From Xiphydria camelus (Eukaryota; Arthropoda; Insecta; Hymenoptera; Xiphydriidae), in the NCBI GenBank assembly GCA_963678675.1, contig OY783192.1, forward strand, positions 22,562,375 through 22,626,374: a stretch of 64,000 nucleotides of DNA. The letters are read 5' to 3'. Numbering within the stretch: the stretch's first letter is position 1; every line of letters starts with the position of its first letter. This document shows positions 21,615 to 31,858 of this stretch, piece after piece. The position numbers and the translations under genes were made by a program. Below the pieces are notes generated by a model. The model made no database searches. It had not been told where the DNA came from and worked only from the letters and a program-made list of their open reading frames with translations.

Positions 21615-22478
21615 GGCTCCTCTACACGTTGGCCAATGCGCTCGCCAATGCGTTGGCCAGCGTGCTCGCCAATGCACTGGCAAGGACATTGGAAACTCCT
21701 CTACACGCTGGCCAATGCGTTCGCCAATGCGTCCGCCAATACGCTGGCCAGCGCGCTGGCCAACGCACTGGCAAGGACATGGAATTCAGTTTATTTCGAC
21801 GCAGGCCAATATGAACAACTGTACTGCAACAATTTGAAGCCGCAAAATTGGCAAATAAATAATATATTTGTCACTTTAATTGTTGACAAACCCTTGATCC
21901 TTATCGTACAAATATAAATAATTTTATTACTAAATTCTTTTAACAGACCTATAAAGTAGTCCTATAGTTTTTGCGGAGTTTACACATAGATCGCATACAT
22001 CTTTAACACATCGGTGTTAAATTAAGTATAATTTTGCGTTCTAAAACACTGAATTGATCCTGCTACTACTGAAAATTGAATTATGTACAGTCTCTCAGAA
22101 GTATTAAAATCAGTGCCATTTTAATATGGACATGAACACTTCTTTTAAATCGAACATACTGCTAGTGCAATGAAAATTAGCAGTGTCTTCAATGTCAAAA
22201 TGAATATACAAATTTCGCCTCGGGTGCGACAGCTATTCACATACTAGGCCAATGCGGCCAACGTGTGGACGCGACACCAACGTCCGCCAGCTCCAAGGCC
22301 AACGCCTTTGATCTGTCTTCAAAAACCGACACCACGACGGATCGGTCGCCAACGCTTGGCCCAGCTCCGCCAACGCTGGTGCCATGCCGCCAATATCACC
22401 AATAGCCCCGTCTACACGCTGGCCAATGTGCATTGGCCAGCGTGCTTGCCAATGCATTGGCCAACGTGTAGAGGGGCC
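21615..22478. mobile_element. Inverted-repeat element with GCCAATGCG minisatellites at both ends
   Basis: Ends GGCTCCTCTACACGTTGGCC and GGCCAACGTGTAGAGGGGCC mirror each other. Just inside each end are repeated 10-20 base words (GCTGGCCAATGCG, GCGTTGGCCAGCG), many self-complementary: about 21630-21775 on the left and 22245-22465 on the right. The 21830-22230 middle is AT-rich and non-coding. No clear target duplication. Confidence 0.6.
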
Positions 22479-22486
22479 TTTATATT

Positions 22487-22745
22487 AGTGTATACTCCCG
22501 CCTCGCTCCCGAGGATCTACGGGGGGGAGCGCCGTGAAGCGGCGCGGGGGGGTCGGCGAGCGTAGCGTAGCGAAAATTACTGATTAGGATAGAGATACTG
22601 ATTGTTGCAGAATTTCCGACACGGTTTTGATTTCGCATTGAACGGGTATATGTCTGTATAAGTGACTATTTTTGAAAAAGTGACCTTTTCAGTTTTTTTC
22701 TTGTAGAAGAATGTTTATAATAAACTGTAATTTCTTATAAACCAA
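22487..22745 (+). repeat. Dispersed repeat pair member A
   Basis: Direct repeat of 23325-23617. Shared: CGCTCCCGAGGATCTACGGG, GGCGAGCGTAG, GACACGGTTTTGA and GAACGGGTATATGTCT. This copy lacks the GAGGGCGGAGCCCCCTA hairpin present in the second. Confidence 0.65.
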
Positions 22746-22794
22746 TTGAAGATAGAAGAATACGGTGTACGGATGAAGAGCACGTAGCAACGGC

Positions 22795-23105
22795 TTCCCT
22801 CTTTTACCCCTGTACCCTTCATATATTGTCGCACCGGTCTCACTCTCGTCGTCCTGACGTTTGTGTGTGCGTGCTGCTGCAGTTGTCTGCGAGTGTCAGT
22901 GAGACAGAGGGTTGCTGTCGACGTTTCGAAGTAACTGTTCCGTTGCAAGGGTTTCGTAGTAATGCGACCATGAATACCTCGCCAACCTACGAGCCCAGGC
23001 AGTATGCATTATTTTATTTGCATTAGCTTTTTTCCAGCGCCTCCTCGGTAAACGGTTCTACTTTTGGTTGATCAACAAAATTGATTCAATTTCATTGAAC
23101 AGTGC
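22795..23105 (+). mobile_element. Fragment of the CCAGTCAAATTTCC family with MITE remnant
   Basis: It begins with the right end of the 244-base MITE (CTTTTACCCCTGTACCCTT) and continues TTGTCGCACCG, CTGCTGCAGTTGTCTGCG and GGTTGATCAACAAAATTGATT. The 5' arm is absent. 23106-23324 holds nothing recognised. Confidence 0.65.
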
Positions 23106-23324
23106 TTTGAGTGAACAAATATGTATAAGTAAAAGGTACATAAGTGTACGAAGGAACGTTTAATTAATTTTTCATTTGCAAGCACCGTGCCACGTTAGCT
23201 AACATGGAAATAATCCCCTCCTATTAAGAAACAATGGATTAATTCCATGTTATCTAACGCGAAATTAAATGTGCACGGTATTAGAAAATAAAGTTAATAA
23301 ATAATCAATGTCTCTTCTACGCCT

Positions 23325-23617
23325 TCGTATTAGTATACTCTCGCCTCGCTCCCGAGGATCTACGGGGTGGAGCATCGCGAAGCGGCATGGGGGAGTTGGC
23401 GAGCGTAGTGAGCAGAGGGCGGAGCCCCCTACTCTGTTAAAAATTACTAATTACGATGGAGATACTGCTTGCTGCAGAATTCCCGACACGGTTTTGAATT
23501 CACATTGAACGGGTATATGTCTCTATAAGTGGCTTTTTTTGAAAAAGTGAATTTTTCAGTTTTTTTCTTTTAGAAGTATGTTTATAATAAACTGTAATTT
23601 TTTATAAACCAATTTCA
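23325..23617 (+). repeat. Dispersed repeat pair member B with GC hairpin
   Basis: See member A. Here GAGGGCGGAGCCCCCT forms a stem-loop like the Helitron 3' end at 3206 and 4362, but it is followed by ACTC and lies inside the repeat, so no Helitron end can be claimed. Confidence 0.55.
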
Positions 23618-23739
23618 TTAAATTCGATACATGAACAATTAATAAATCCGTTTTCAGAATGAACATATGTGCAGCCGTTTCCGAATAAATTACCAAGTAA
23701 ATTTTGCCCTAACAGTGCAGCCATCTATTGAAAAAATTT

Positions 23740-24005
23740 CATACTATTTGTCGGGGACATTTAGCCTTAATTGTTTTACCAATGCTCGACCGCAATGTCA
23801 GCCCCGGGGTTGGCTCAGTTATTTTGTCAGTGTCGGACCAGTATAGTTTGCCAAGATTGACCAATCAAATGGGCCAATACTGGGCCACTAATAAAATTGC
23901 AACGATCGAATATTGAGTCAATTGTGACATTCGAGTGTGGGCTAGTACAATTGAGTCAGTATCAGCTCGGTTGTAATGTTGGCGAGGTATCAGTAGTTCC
24001 TACAT
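23740..24005. repeat. Diverged relative of the 151-base tandem repeat
   Basis: TTACCAATGCTCGACCGCAAT, GGCTCAGTTATTTTGTCAGTG and TGGGCCAATACTGGGCC match the class at 18.6-19.0 kb and the GGCCAAT arrays. 24006-25100 contains no gene or repeat I can support, apart from a GGGGCAAGATGTCCCCCC word at 24281-24298. Confidence 0.45.
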
Positions 24006-25129
24006 GGGCGGAAAGGCTGATACCAATAAATATTTGACTGTATTTACAGTAAAAGTGGTACATATGACAGTCTTTGGATGTTTTTACAGTGCGATACAAT
24101 AAATGTTCTTTTGAAAACATTATATCGTGATAAATTTACTATTTTCTAAGAAAACATTTTTCTTCAGCACAGTAGGAACGTCCGAAAACTCTTATGTGTA
24201 CATCTTTTATTGTAAATACAGCAAAATTTACTGGTATTAGTCTTTCCGTGCAGGGTAGATTAAATCAGTGTGGATCCTCTGGGGCAAGATGTCCCCCCAA
24301 AAATTTGAGAGAGCCCAATTTCCTCACCATGCTGTAGAAAAACCCCTAAAAGATCTGTTTGTCGTTTTCGGTAATTGTACGTAAAAAAACGCACTTTAAT
24401 TATTTGAATATTGAAGAGGACAATTTTACCCCACAATCGTCTAATTTTATTATTAGGCGTATCCAACTATATTTACTTTATTCCTCAACCAAATAAATAC
24501 GGAAATTGCTTTTGACCTATTTCTAGATTAATTATTCACTTAAGTGGGTTCCACATACGGTATATACTTCCGCAGAATATGCATATGGCAAATGAGACAT
24601 CCCAAGGGCGTGGTATGTCCTTTCGATCATTAAAAATTCTTTCCTTACAGAGATTTCGTCCGTTTTTTCGAAAATATCTAACTATTATTATCGTAAAAAT
24701 ATCAGACTAATAATTAAGACAATTACTACCAGCGAATAACTCACGAACCGTACGATTGATGTAATTGGTTTACGCGATTCGTATTTGCTGTTTGCCTTTT
24801 CATCGTTTCCTCGTTTGAAAATGAAAGTTGGTCGAAATTAAATCGGCGTTCAAAGGATTCGAGAGGGGTTTGAAGCAACTTTTTTATATCTAGAATTCTG
24901 CCGCAGCAGCGCTATATCGAATGCTCAGGGCAGAGAATATAGAAGTATTTTCTGAGCGTGATATGGCATTACCAAAATATATCTGAAAATAAGTGCCACG
25001 CACAGCCTAAACACTGAAAGAAATAATTGCTCTAGTATCATAAAAATATTTCTTGAATCAAGAACGTATGATCTCACACATTTTTAAGAATGCAGATTCT
25101 TGGTGGAAAAATATAGGTATATCGACCGG

Positions 25130-25320
25130 TACTAGAAAAAAGGCACATATCTTTTCACTGTCATTGAGAAATGTCGTAATTCGTTGCTACGCGAGGAAAC
25201 ATCGTAAGTCCTTGTTGTCATCGATGTAACTTACGACATTACTTTACATATCAATGAGTTACGATGTTCTATAATGATAGTGAAAAGATACGTGCTTCTT
25301 TCTGGTACCGGTCGATATGT
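25130..25320. repeat. Imperfect foldback around 25.2 kb
   Basis: ATATCGACCGGTACTAG pairs with CTGGTACCGGTCGATAT, and CACATATCTTTTCACT with AGTGAAAAGATACGTG, around a loop with TCGTAAGTCC. It is a small non-coding inverted-repeat element. Confidence 0.55.
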
Positions 25321-25631
25321 ATTCTTAGCTCAAGAATACCTGCGTGAGAAAACAATTACTTGAGCCTACCAAATATTGTCTTGCATGAAGAAAACCGTAG
25401 TTTGATTCTGGAACGATATCATGTTTTTGATTGAAGACAAATTTTTTGTTTTCACCAGCAATTATTTTCTCCGTACCTGCAATGATACGTTCAACGCTGA
25501 ACTGCGCGAGTTTCGAAATAATGTAACGCAATTAACGAAATAATGACTCTAATCCTAATAAAAATTAATTGTGAATCCAAATAGATCCTAGACAGACCCC
25601 TACATTATACATATAACGCTTCAAAATATTA

Positions 25632-25705
25632 GGTCATTAAGTATGAAACGTCCGATTTGAGACCGAAAGTTTGGTTTATTATCGGACGTTTCATACTTAA
25701 TGACC
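25632..25705. mobile_element. 74-base mini-MITE: two terminal repeats back to back
   Basis: GGTCATTAAGTATGAAACGT and its exact complement (25-base arms) flank a 24-base loop, with TA on both sides. The ends resemble a mariner-type terminal repeat, so this may be a mariner reduced to its termini. Any transcript would form a strong hairpin. Confidence 0.65.
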
Positions 25706-26132
25706 TACTATCTACCAGGAAAAATTCAATTTATCGACATGTATAAATCATAACGAATTCGTACGAAAATGCCGATTCCATCTCGTTTAGCGAGAGAAAA
25801 GCTGTTGACAGATATGCACGAATTGCTTCTCACCCCCGGAAAGCATCCGTCCGTCCATTCATCCATCCGTGCGTGCAACGTCTCTCCACCCCCTATCCTT
25901 CCGGTTTCCACCCTTTCTCCTCCTCCACCACGGCTATCGAGTTCGAGAGCGCGAGTGCGGGCCGAATAAGTGGATAACGAGGGACGTTAAACGACCGCGC
26001 TCTTGCGGCATTCATCACCCCGGCTGTCCCCCCTTCGGTTCGTTCCACGTTCGACGTCGTTCCTGTGATTTTCGAGTGAGCGGATTCGCCCGACGTCCGC
26101 GAGTTTGGTTTTAACTTTTATGGAGGGCGACG

Positions 26133-28318
26133 CACAGTGGGCTAGATCTGGAAAAATGTGGACAAAAATATAAGGGGTCATTCTTTACATTTAAAATTTT
26201 GCAGACAGCTATTATTTACGTCCCTGATGACGAATCCGTTTCCGCATCTTTAAAAAACAAAATTGCGGTCCAATATATCCAATATATGGCAAACCCTCTT
26301 GTAGAAAATTATCAATTTTGTACGAAAATGAGGATTATGAATTTTTTTGGGTCATTGATCATAAATCTGTTTTCATATGCTTCAAAATCAAAATGGCAGA
26401 TCGAATATGGCAGACCCTTTCGTGAAAAACGTATCAGATTTTTAAAAAACTGCAGATTATGGGTTTTCTTGGGTTGCTAATTTCGAATTCGTTTTCGTAT
26501 GTTTTAAAAACAAAATGGCGAATCCAATATGGCGGAACTCCTTAAAAAAATTTCAGTTTTTCCCAGAACTGCTGTCGAACTATGACGGCGTTTTTGCTTA
26601 TTTCTCAAAGAGGGAGCCTCAATACATGCTTTATCAAAAGGTAAGATAGGTAGCTGTCAAACCTGCGCGTATGTGACGTACTAAAACTACGTACTTTTGA
26701 CGTTTTCATATTTACATTATTCCTTAAGTAAACTTGTTCCTCGTAAAGTGCTATTCATTTTGTGTTGAAGTGTGTGACATTAATTTGGCTCAATGGAAGG
26801 TGTTCCTGAAGGCAAGTAGTATGTTTGCATATATTTTGACATTTTAAAATAATGACCTTTTCTCATTAAACAAAACAATTAAATACTGCGATTTACAGCT
26901 GTTTTAAAATAACTTATTGGTAGAAATCATTAAAAATAGCTTATCGCCCGCTCCCGCCCAATCTAGTTTTATATTCATTGCATAGCTAATACCTTATAGA
27001 AAAGGAATTTTGGAGAAGCGAGTGCCAAAACTTGCCTATTCGAATTTGGCACAGCCTGAATCACTACCGCGTGCATTTTAGAGTCTGTGAGAAGTTATGC
27101 GAAAAAGAGCGCGGAGCGTATAATCGGTCCTCTTCACACCGGTATTGTTGGTAAACATACGACAATGGATTCCTAATTAGCGACCCAAAAAAATGGAACC
27201 CGCAGTATTGGTATTCTTGTGAATTACAACACTTTGACAGTTGTGAAACACCATAACGAAAACATAAATTGCGGTCTGAAAGGGTTAATTAACTAGGTAA
27301 AGTCCCGCGATACCGGTGTGAAGAGGACCGATTAATACGCTCCGCGCTCTTTTTCGCATAACTTCTCACAGACTCTAAAATGCACGCGGTAGTGATTCAG
27401 GCTGTGCCGAATAGGCAAGTTTTGGCACTCACTTCTCCAAAATTCCTTTTCTATAAGGTATTAGCTATGCAATGAATATAAAACTAGATTGGGCGGTAGC
27501 GGGCGATAAGCTATTTTTAATGATTTCTACCAATAAATTATTTTAAAACAGCTGTAAATCGCAGTTTTTAATTGTTTTGTTTAATGAGAAAAGGTCATTA
27601 TTTTAAAATGTCAAAATATATGCAAACATACTACTTACCTTCAGGAACACCTTCCATTGAGCCAAATTAATGTCACATACTTCAACACAAAATGAATAGC
27701 ACTTTACGAGGAACGAGTTTACTTACGGAATAATGTAAATATGAAAACGTCAAAAGTGCGTAGTTTTGGTACGTCACATACGCGCAAGTTTGACAGCTAC
27801 CTATCTTACCTTTTGATAAAGCATGTATTGAGGCTCCCTCTTTGAGAAATAAGCAAAAACGCCGTCATAGTTCGACATCAGTTCTGGGATAAACTGAAAT
27901 TTTTTTAAGGAGTTCCGCCATATTGGATTCGCCATTTTGTTTTTAAAACATACGAAAACGAATTCGAAATTAGCAACCCAAGAAAACCCATAATCTGCAG
28001 TTTTTAAAAAATCTGATACGTTTTTCACGAAAGGGTCTGCCATATTGGATCTGCCATTTTGATTTTGAAGCATATGAAAACAGATTTATGATCAATGACA
28101 TAAAAAAATCCATAATCCTCATTTTCGTACAAAATTAATAATTTTCTACAAGAGGGTTTGCCATATATTGGATATATTGGACCGCCATTTTGTTTTTTAA
28201 AAAATGCGGAAACGGATTCGTCATCAGGGACGTAAATATTAGCTGTCTGCAAAATTTTTAATGTAAAGAATGACCCCTTATATTTTTGTCCACATTTATC
28301 CAGATCTAGCCCACTGTG
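26133..28318. mobile_element. 2.19-kb foldback element with 1-kb arms
   Basis: Arms 26133-27145 and 27310-28318 are almost exact reverse complements around a 164-base spacer. Termini are CACAGTGGGCTAGATCTGG on both ends. CGACG occurs immediately outside each end (26128-26132, 28319-28323), a probable 5-base target duplication. Frames in the arms are short and mirrored, with no catalytic motif. The flanks 25740-26127 and 28324-28425 look single-copy and CpG-rich. Class uncertain: the termini do not match other elements here. Confidence 0.8.
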
Positions 28319-28428
28319 CGACGGTGGTGGTCGTCCTTTGACCGAAATCCTCGAAAACTTGGACGAAGAAGTTCATAGTAGTGCATGGAACAACTGCAAC
28401 TCTTATCGCCGTGGTAATACACAATGGA

Positions 28429-28868
28429 CGTAAACAGGATACGTAAAATACTCTCCAAAAAAGATTTGAAATCAATTAAGATCGCCATGTTCAAGATTTA
28501 TATATAAAAAGAGTAAAAGGCATCATTTGAAAGGAAAATTATTGTAAATCAGGTTACTAAAAAATTCGACTAAAAAAATTTATAAAAAAATTTTAATAAA
28601 AAAGAACTTGCCGCGTTTAAGTTTTCATATTTTGTCCACTATACCGAATATTGGCAGTGCTTGGACTGTGCTAGAGTGATTCATAAATTGCACTGTCGAA
28701 GTCAAATTCAGAGAAATCCAGAAGGCCCCCGCCTGATCGGTTTCCCGTGCGACGTTCGGTATACTGGTGGTATCATATAAGTGTATGAATATATTTAAAA
28801 TCATAAGTGCATAAACATCGAATATAATTCTCTGTCTGAATTTTTTATTTTGAAGGAAAAAACGCGGC
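28429..28868 (+). repeat. Dispersed repeat with internal inversion
   Basis: 28429-28620 matches 46721-46897 directly. 28785-28868 matches 46889-46980 in reverse complement. A segment of about 258 bases is inverted here relative to the 46.7-kb copy, bounded by the inverted words GCCGCGTTT (28610-28618) and AAACGCGGC (28860-28868). 28869-29370 holds nothing recognised. Confidence 0.7.
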
Positions 28869-29372
28869 AGTTCTTCAGATAGAAAAATGTGACACAGTAT
28901 TAGTGCAGTACCCCCAATATACTGCTAAAGTTGATACAGACCTTGTCGAAATATGTCATGTCGGTAGAACCTGATATTCATACCGTGGCTTGTACCGTAA
29001 TTCTATAGAATTCTTTTCTACCTAGGTTGATTTTTGACAGCGAAGAAAAATCAAATTTCCATCAATCCGTCCCGTTCTCGTATGGCGCTGAAAACAAAAA
29101 ATAGAATAACCACGAAGATATTTGTTCTTTATAAGTGATGAAAATGAGGTTAAGACAGTCAGTTAGGAAGTAACTTATCTGATGGCCCTTCTTCCGAGAT
29201 AGAGATGTCTCCTTTCCTGCTCTTCATGCACCAGCAACCAGAGAAAAATGACACTGCTTCCGTTCACTATCTTGATTATTAAAAAAAATCCAAACGATTA
29301 TCAAGCTAGCTGTCAGAGCGTCTGTCACATTCACCACTATTGATATGACCGATGTTTTTCGGACTGAAACAT

Positions 29373-29491
29373 CTATTTGGTTCGTGTCCCTGCTATTTGG
29401 TTCGAGTCCCTGCTATTTGGTTCGAGTCCCGGCTGTCGGTATTGTGACCGAATTTTAGGGAACCATCTTGGAATTTTAGGGAACCATCTTG
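29373..29491 (+). repeat. Two short tandem repeats
   Basis: CTATTTGGTTCGAGTCCCTG is repeated three times with period 20 (29373-29432). GAATTTTAGGGAACCATCTTG is repeated twice with period 21 (29450-29491). 29492-29845 is single-copy and moderately CpG-rich, with no supported gene. Confidence 0.8.
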
Positions 29492-29844
29492 GATCCGATA
29501 GCACCAACCGATATGCAATGTGCTACGCTGGCGTGTATTGAAAGGGACAGATTGTATATAATATGTACCTATACACTCGCGGAATCGTCGTTGAAAAGTT
29601 TTCTCAGTTTCGCGATTTTTTGCTTACCGAGTCTCAACGTCTTTCGCAAGTTCGAAGAACGCGCTGCGTGAGATGGGGTCGTTTGCATTCGACGAGGCAC
29701 CGTGCCACTTCCGTCGACAGCACGCGGAAGGATCGCGCGGTGTCCCTTTCTGCACTCCGACGCGGAAAAAAACACTTCCTCGCGACGTCTCCCGGTCTTT
29801 CTTTCTCCATGCCGTGCCGCACAGTGAGGTAAAACGTACTTTTT

Positions 29845-30200
29845 CCACACTCATGCCCATTTCGAGGCCTTTTTCAGCCTATCTTTAGACCGTAAGATGG
29901 CGTTTTCCCGCGTGGTATCGACCGGGAGTCCGCAGGCTGTTAAAAGATTGCTCAGTCAGAAGTGGGTCCTTTTTCCAAACTGAGAAATGCAACGTGAAAT
30001 GAGCCGTGTATACTTCTGTTTTTTTTGTTTTGAGAAATGGGTATTCATGAGAAAAAATAGTATATGTCATTCGGCTGAAATCCTCGGATTCTTAAGACTG
30101 TGTTTAAGTCGTAGCACGAGGCATGGTGAGCGGACGATTCTCGCCTTCGGCGAGCCTCGTTCCCTCACCATGCCTCGTGTTACGACCTAATTATACACAG
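29845..30200. repeat. Dispersed repeat ending in a strong hairpin
   Basis: Counterpart of 14310-14655. Its right end (30107-30188) folds: TCGTAGCACGAGGCATGGTGAG pairs with CTCACCATGCCTCGTGTTACGA, with a GCCTTCGGCG mini-hairpin in the loop. Such an end could be a protein-binding or Pol III-type terminal structure, but no element class is assigned. 30201-30485 holds nothing recognised. Confidence 0.6.
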
Positions 30201-31100
30201 TCTGAAAAACCTCGGATTTCCGCCTAATGACATAAGATATTTACTATTAATATTAAAAGGTCGCTACAGCCTTTATTTCTTATCCGATTTCCACAATTTC
30301 TTATTTCTAATAATCGGCATTCAATTTGGAACAAACGTAAGAGCCGATTTTTTATTTCATTGCTCTGATACACTGTAGAACCAATATGGTGTAAAATTTT
30401 AATATTCATTCTTGTTATTACAAATATGGTATATACAAACGTTCTTGACGTCGTTGATTGTGAATCCGTTGTTAAAATAACTAGGTACAGCAAAACTCAT
30501 TTAAGATACGCCGCTTAAAAGATACGAATTTTTCTCGGCTCCTTGAAAAATGTCTATTAAATCTGTATAAAATTATCTGCTCATTGTCCGTACGGATAAA
30601 ATACGATCCCGCTTAATATACGAAGAAAGGCTGTAGCAGGATAAGCATGGCCAATCTGCCTTGGAATGAAATCTTTTCGTAAATAAGAGTCCTTTGAACA
30701 TCTCTTTGAAAAAAAATTTGACCAAAATTTCAGCTCCCCGCCTCAAGCAGTTCCTGAGAAATCGAGTAAAACGTGATTTTTTATTTATTATTTTTCTCTC
30801 GGCCGCTATTGCAGATACTCTTACAAAAAAAAATGTGGCTGCAAAGTAAGTCAAACTGTACTTTAAAAAATACTTGTTGACTTATCTCGCGCTTTTCCCG
30901 ATTTTTAAAAAATTCCTAAAATTTTCAAAATTTGTTTTTCTCGCGTATACGAGAAAACGTCACCGCCAAAAAATTTGAGAATGTGTATTTCATCAAAATA
31001 CACCTCTTCAAATTTTTTCGGAATTTTTAAAAATACACTTTTTGAGAGAAAACGAAAAATCGTCTTTTTGGCTTTTTTTTTGAGGTTTCACTTCTTTATA

Positions 31101-31250
31101 CCGTATGTCCCACTCTACATTGGCCAGTTTGAAGTTACCTTCGGGGAGGCTTAGTCGGTACTTGAGTCATTTAATACCGGTAGAAGTCGAGTCGGTAGTT
31201 AGAGTTGGTGTCAATTCGGGAGATCGAAGCGTCTAACCTCGAAATTATGA
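31101..31250 (+). repeat. End of the CCGTATGTCC family
   Basis: After TA, CCGTATGTCCCACTCT, TTACCTTCGGGGAGGCTT and GTAGAAGTCGAGTCGGTAG match the left arm of the MITE at 49276-49617. The coding remnant follows directly, so the family's autonomous member may encode that protein. Confidence 0.65.
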
Positions 31251-31254
31251 ATTT

Positions 31255-31858
31255 GTGAAACTCTTTGGTCGCCGATTGAATTCAGATAAAGGTTTATTTC
31301 GAGAAATTGTACATCAGATAAACTCTAGAAAAACTGTTGAAAACACGTTAGCTATCGAAGTGATGGACGCAAAATGGAGTAGGAGGAAAAAGACCTTCAA
31401 GTTGTTAAAATCCTCTGATTTAGAGGATTTCCCAGAAATCACAGAACAGGAATTGAAGATCTTTTTTACCGGCTCTTACCAACTTTCTCAAACAATATCC
31501 TATCTAGCAGAAATGATGGACGATGATGGTAATATTAATGTTAATTATGTGATAGAGCAACCAAATATAGTTAAGTTCGAAGTCAGGTCACGACATGTAA
31601 ATAGAAAGTCATATAAGTGCTACATAGAGTACAAACCGAATTCTATTGGTCGTGCTGGAATTTTACGGTACACACACATGTGACTGTCCTAATGGATTAA
31701 GAACAATTGGTTGTTGTTCACATCTAGCTTCCGTTATTTACTACTTGTCATGTGCCAGATATTTATCATCAATCATTAGACCAGCAGAGATACTAACGAA
31801 GATTTTTGATGTCGAGCAAGTTGAACCAATCATCGAAGAGGATAGTGACGAAGATTAG
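31255..31858 (+). pseudogene. C-terminal half of a transposon protein with SWIM-like zinc finger, frameshifted
   Basis: The first frame (31255-31680) contains FPEITEQELKIFFTGSYQLS and a basic RSRHVNRKSYKCYIEY stretch. The second (from about 31668) reads CDCPNGLRTIGCCSHLAS, a C-x-C...C-C-x-H zinc-binding pattern, then YYLSCARYLSSIIRPAEIL and an acidic end (EEDSDED). This module closes many uncharacterised transposon-encoded proteins of animals with a DDE-type nuclease upstream. That assignment is from memory of the motif and is tentative. The frames join at an (AC)n run at 31669-31676, so a two-base slip explains the break. No N-terminal part is present. Confidence 0.55.

Noticed and set aside
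23398..23440. Helitron 3' end
   Set aside because: The GC hairpin is present, but CTAG and an A|T junction are absent and the repeat continues on both sides.
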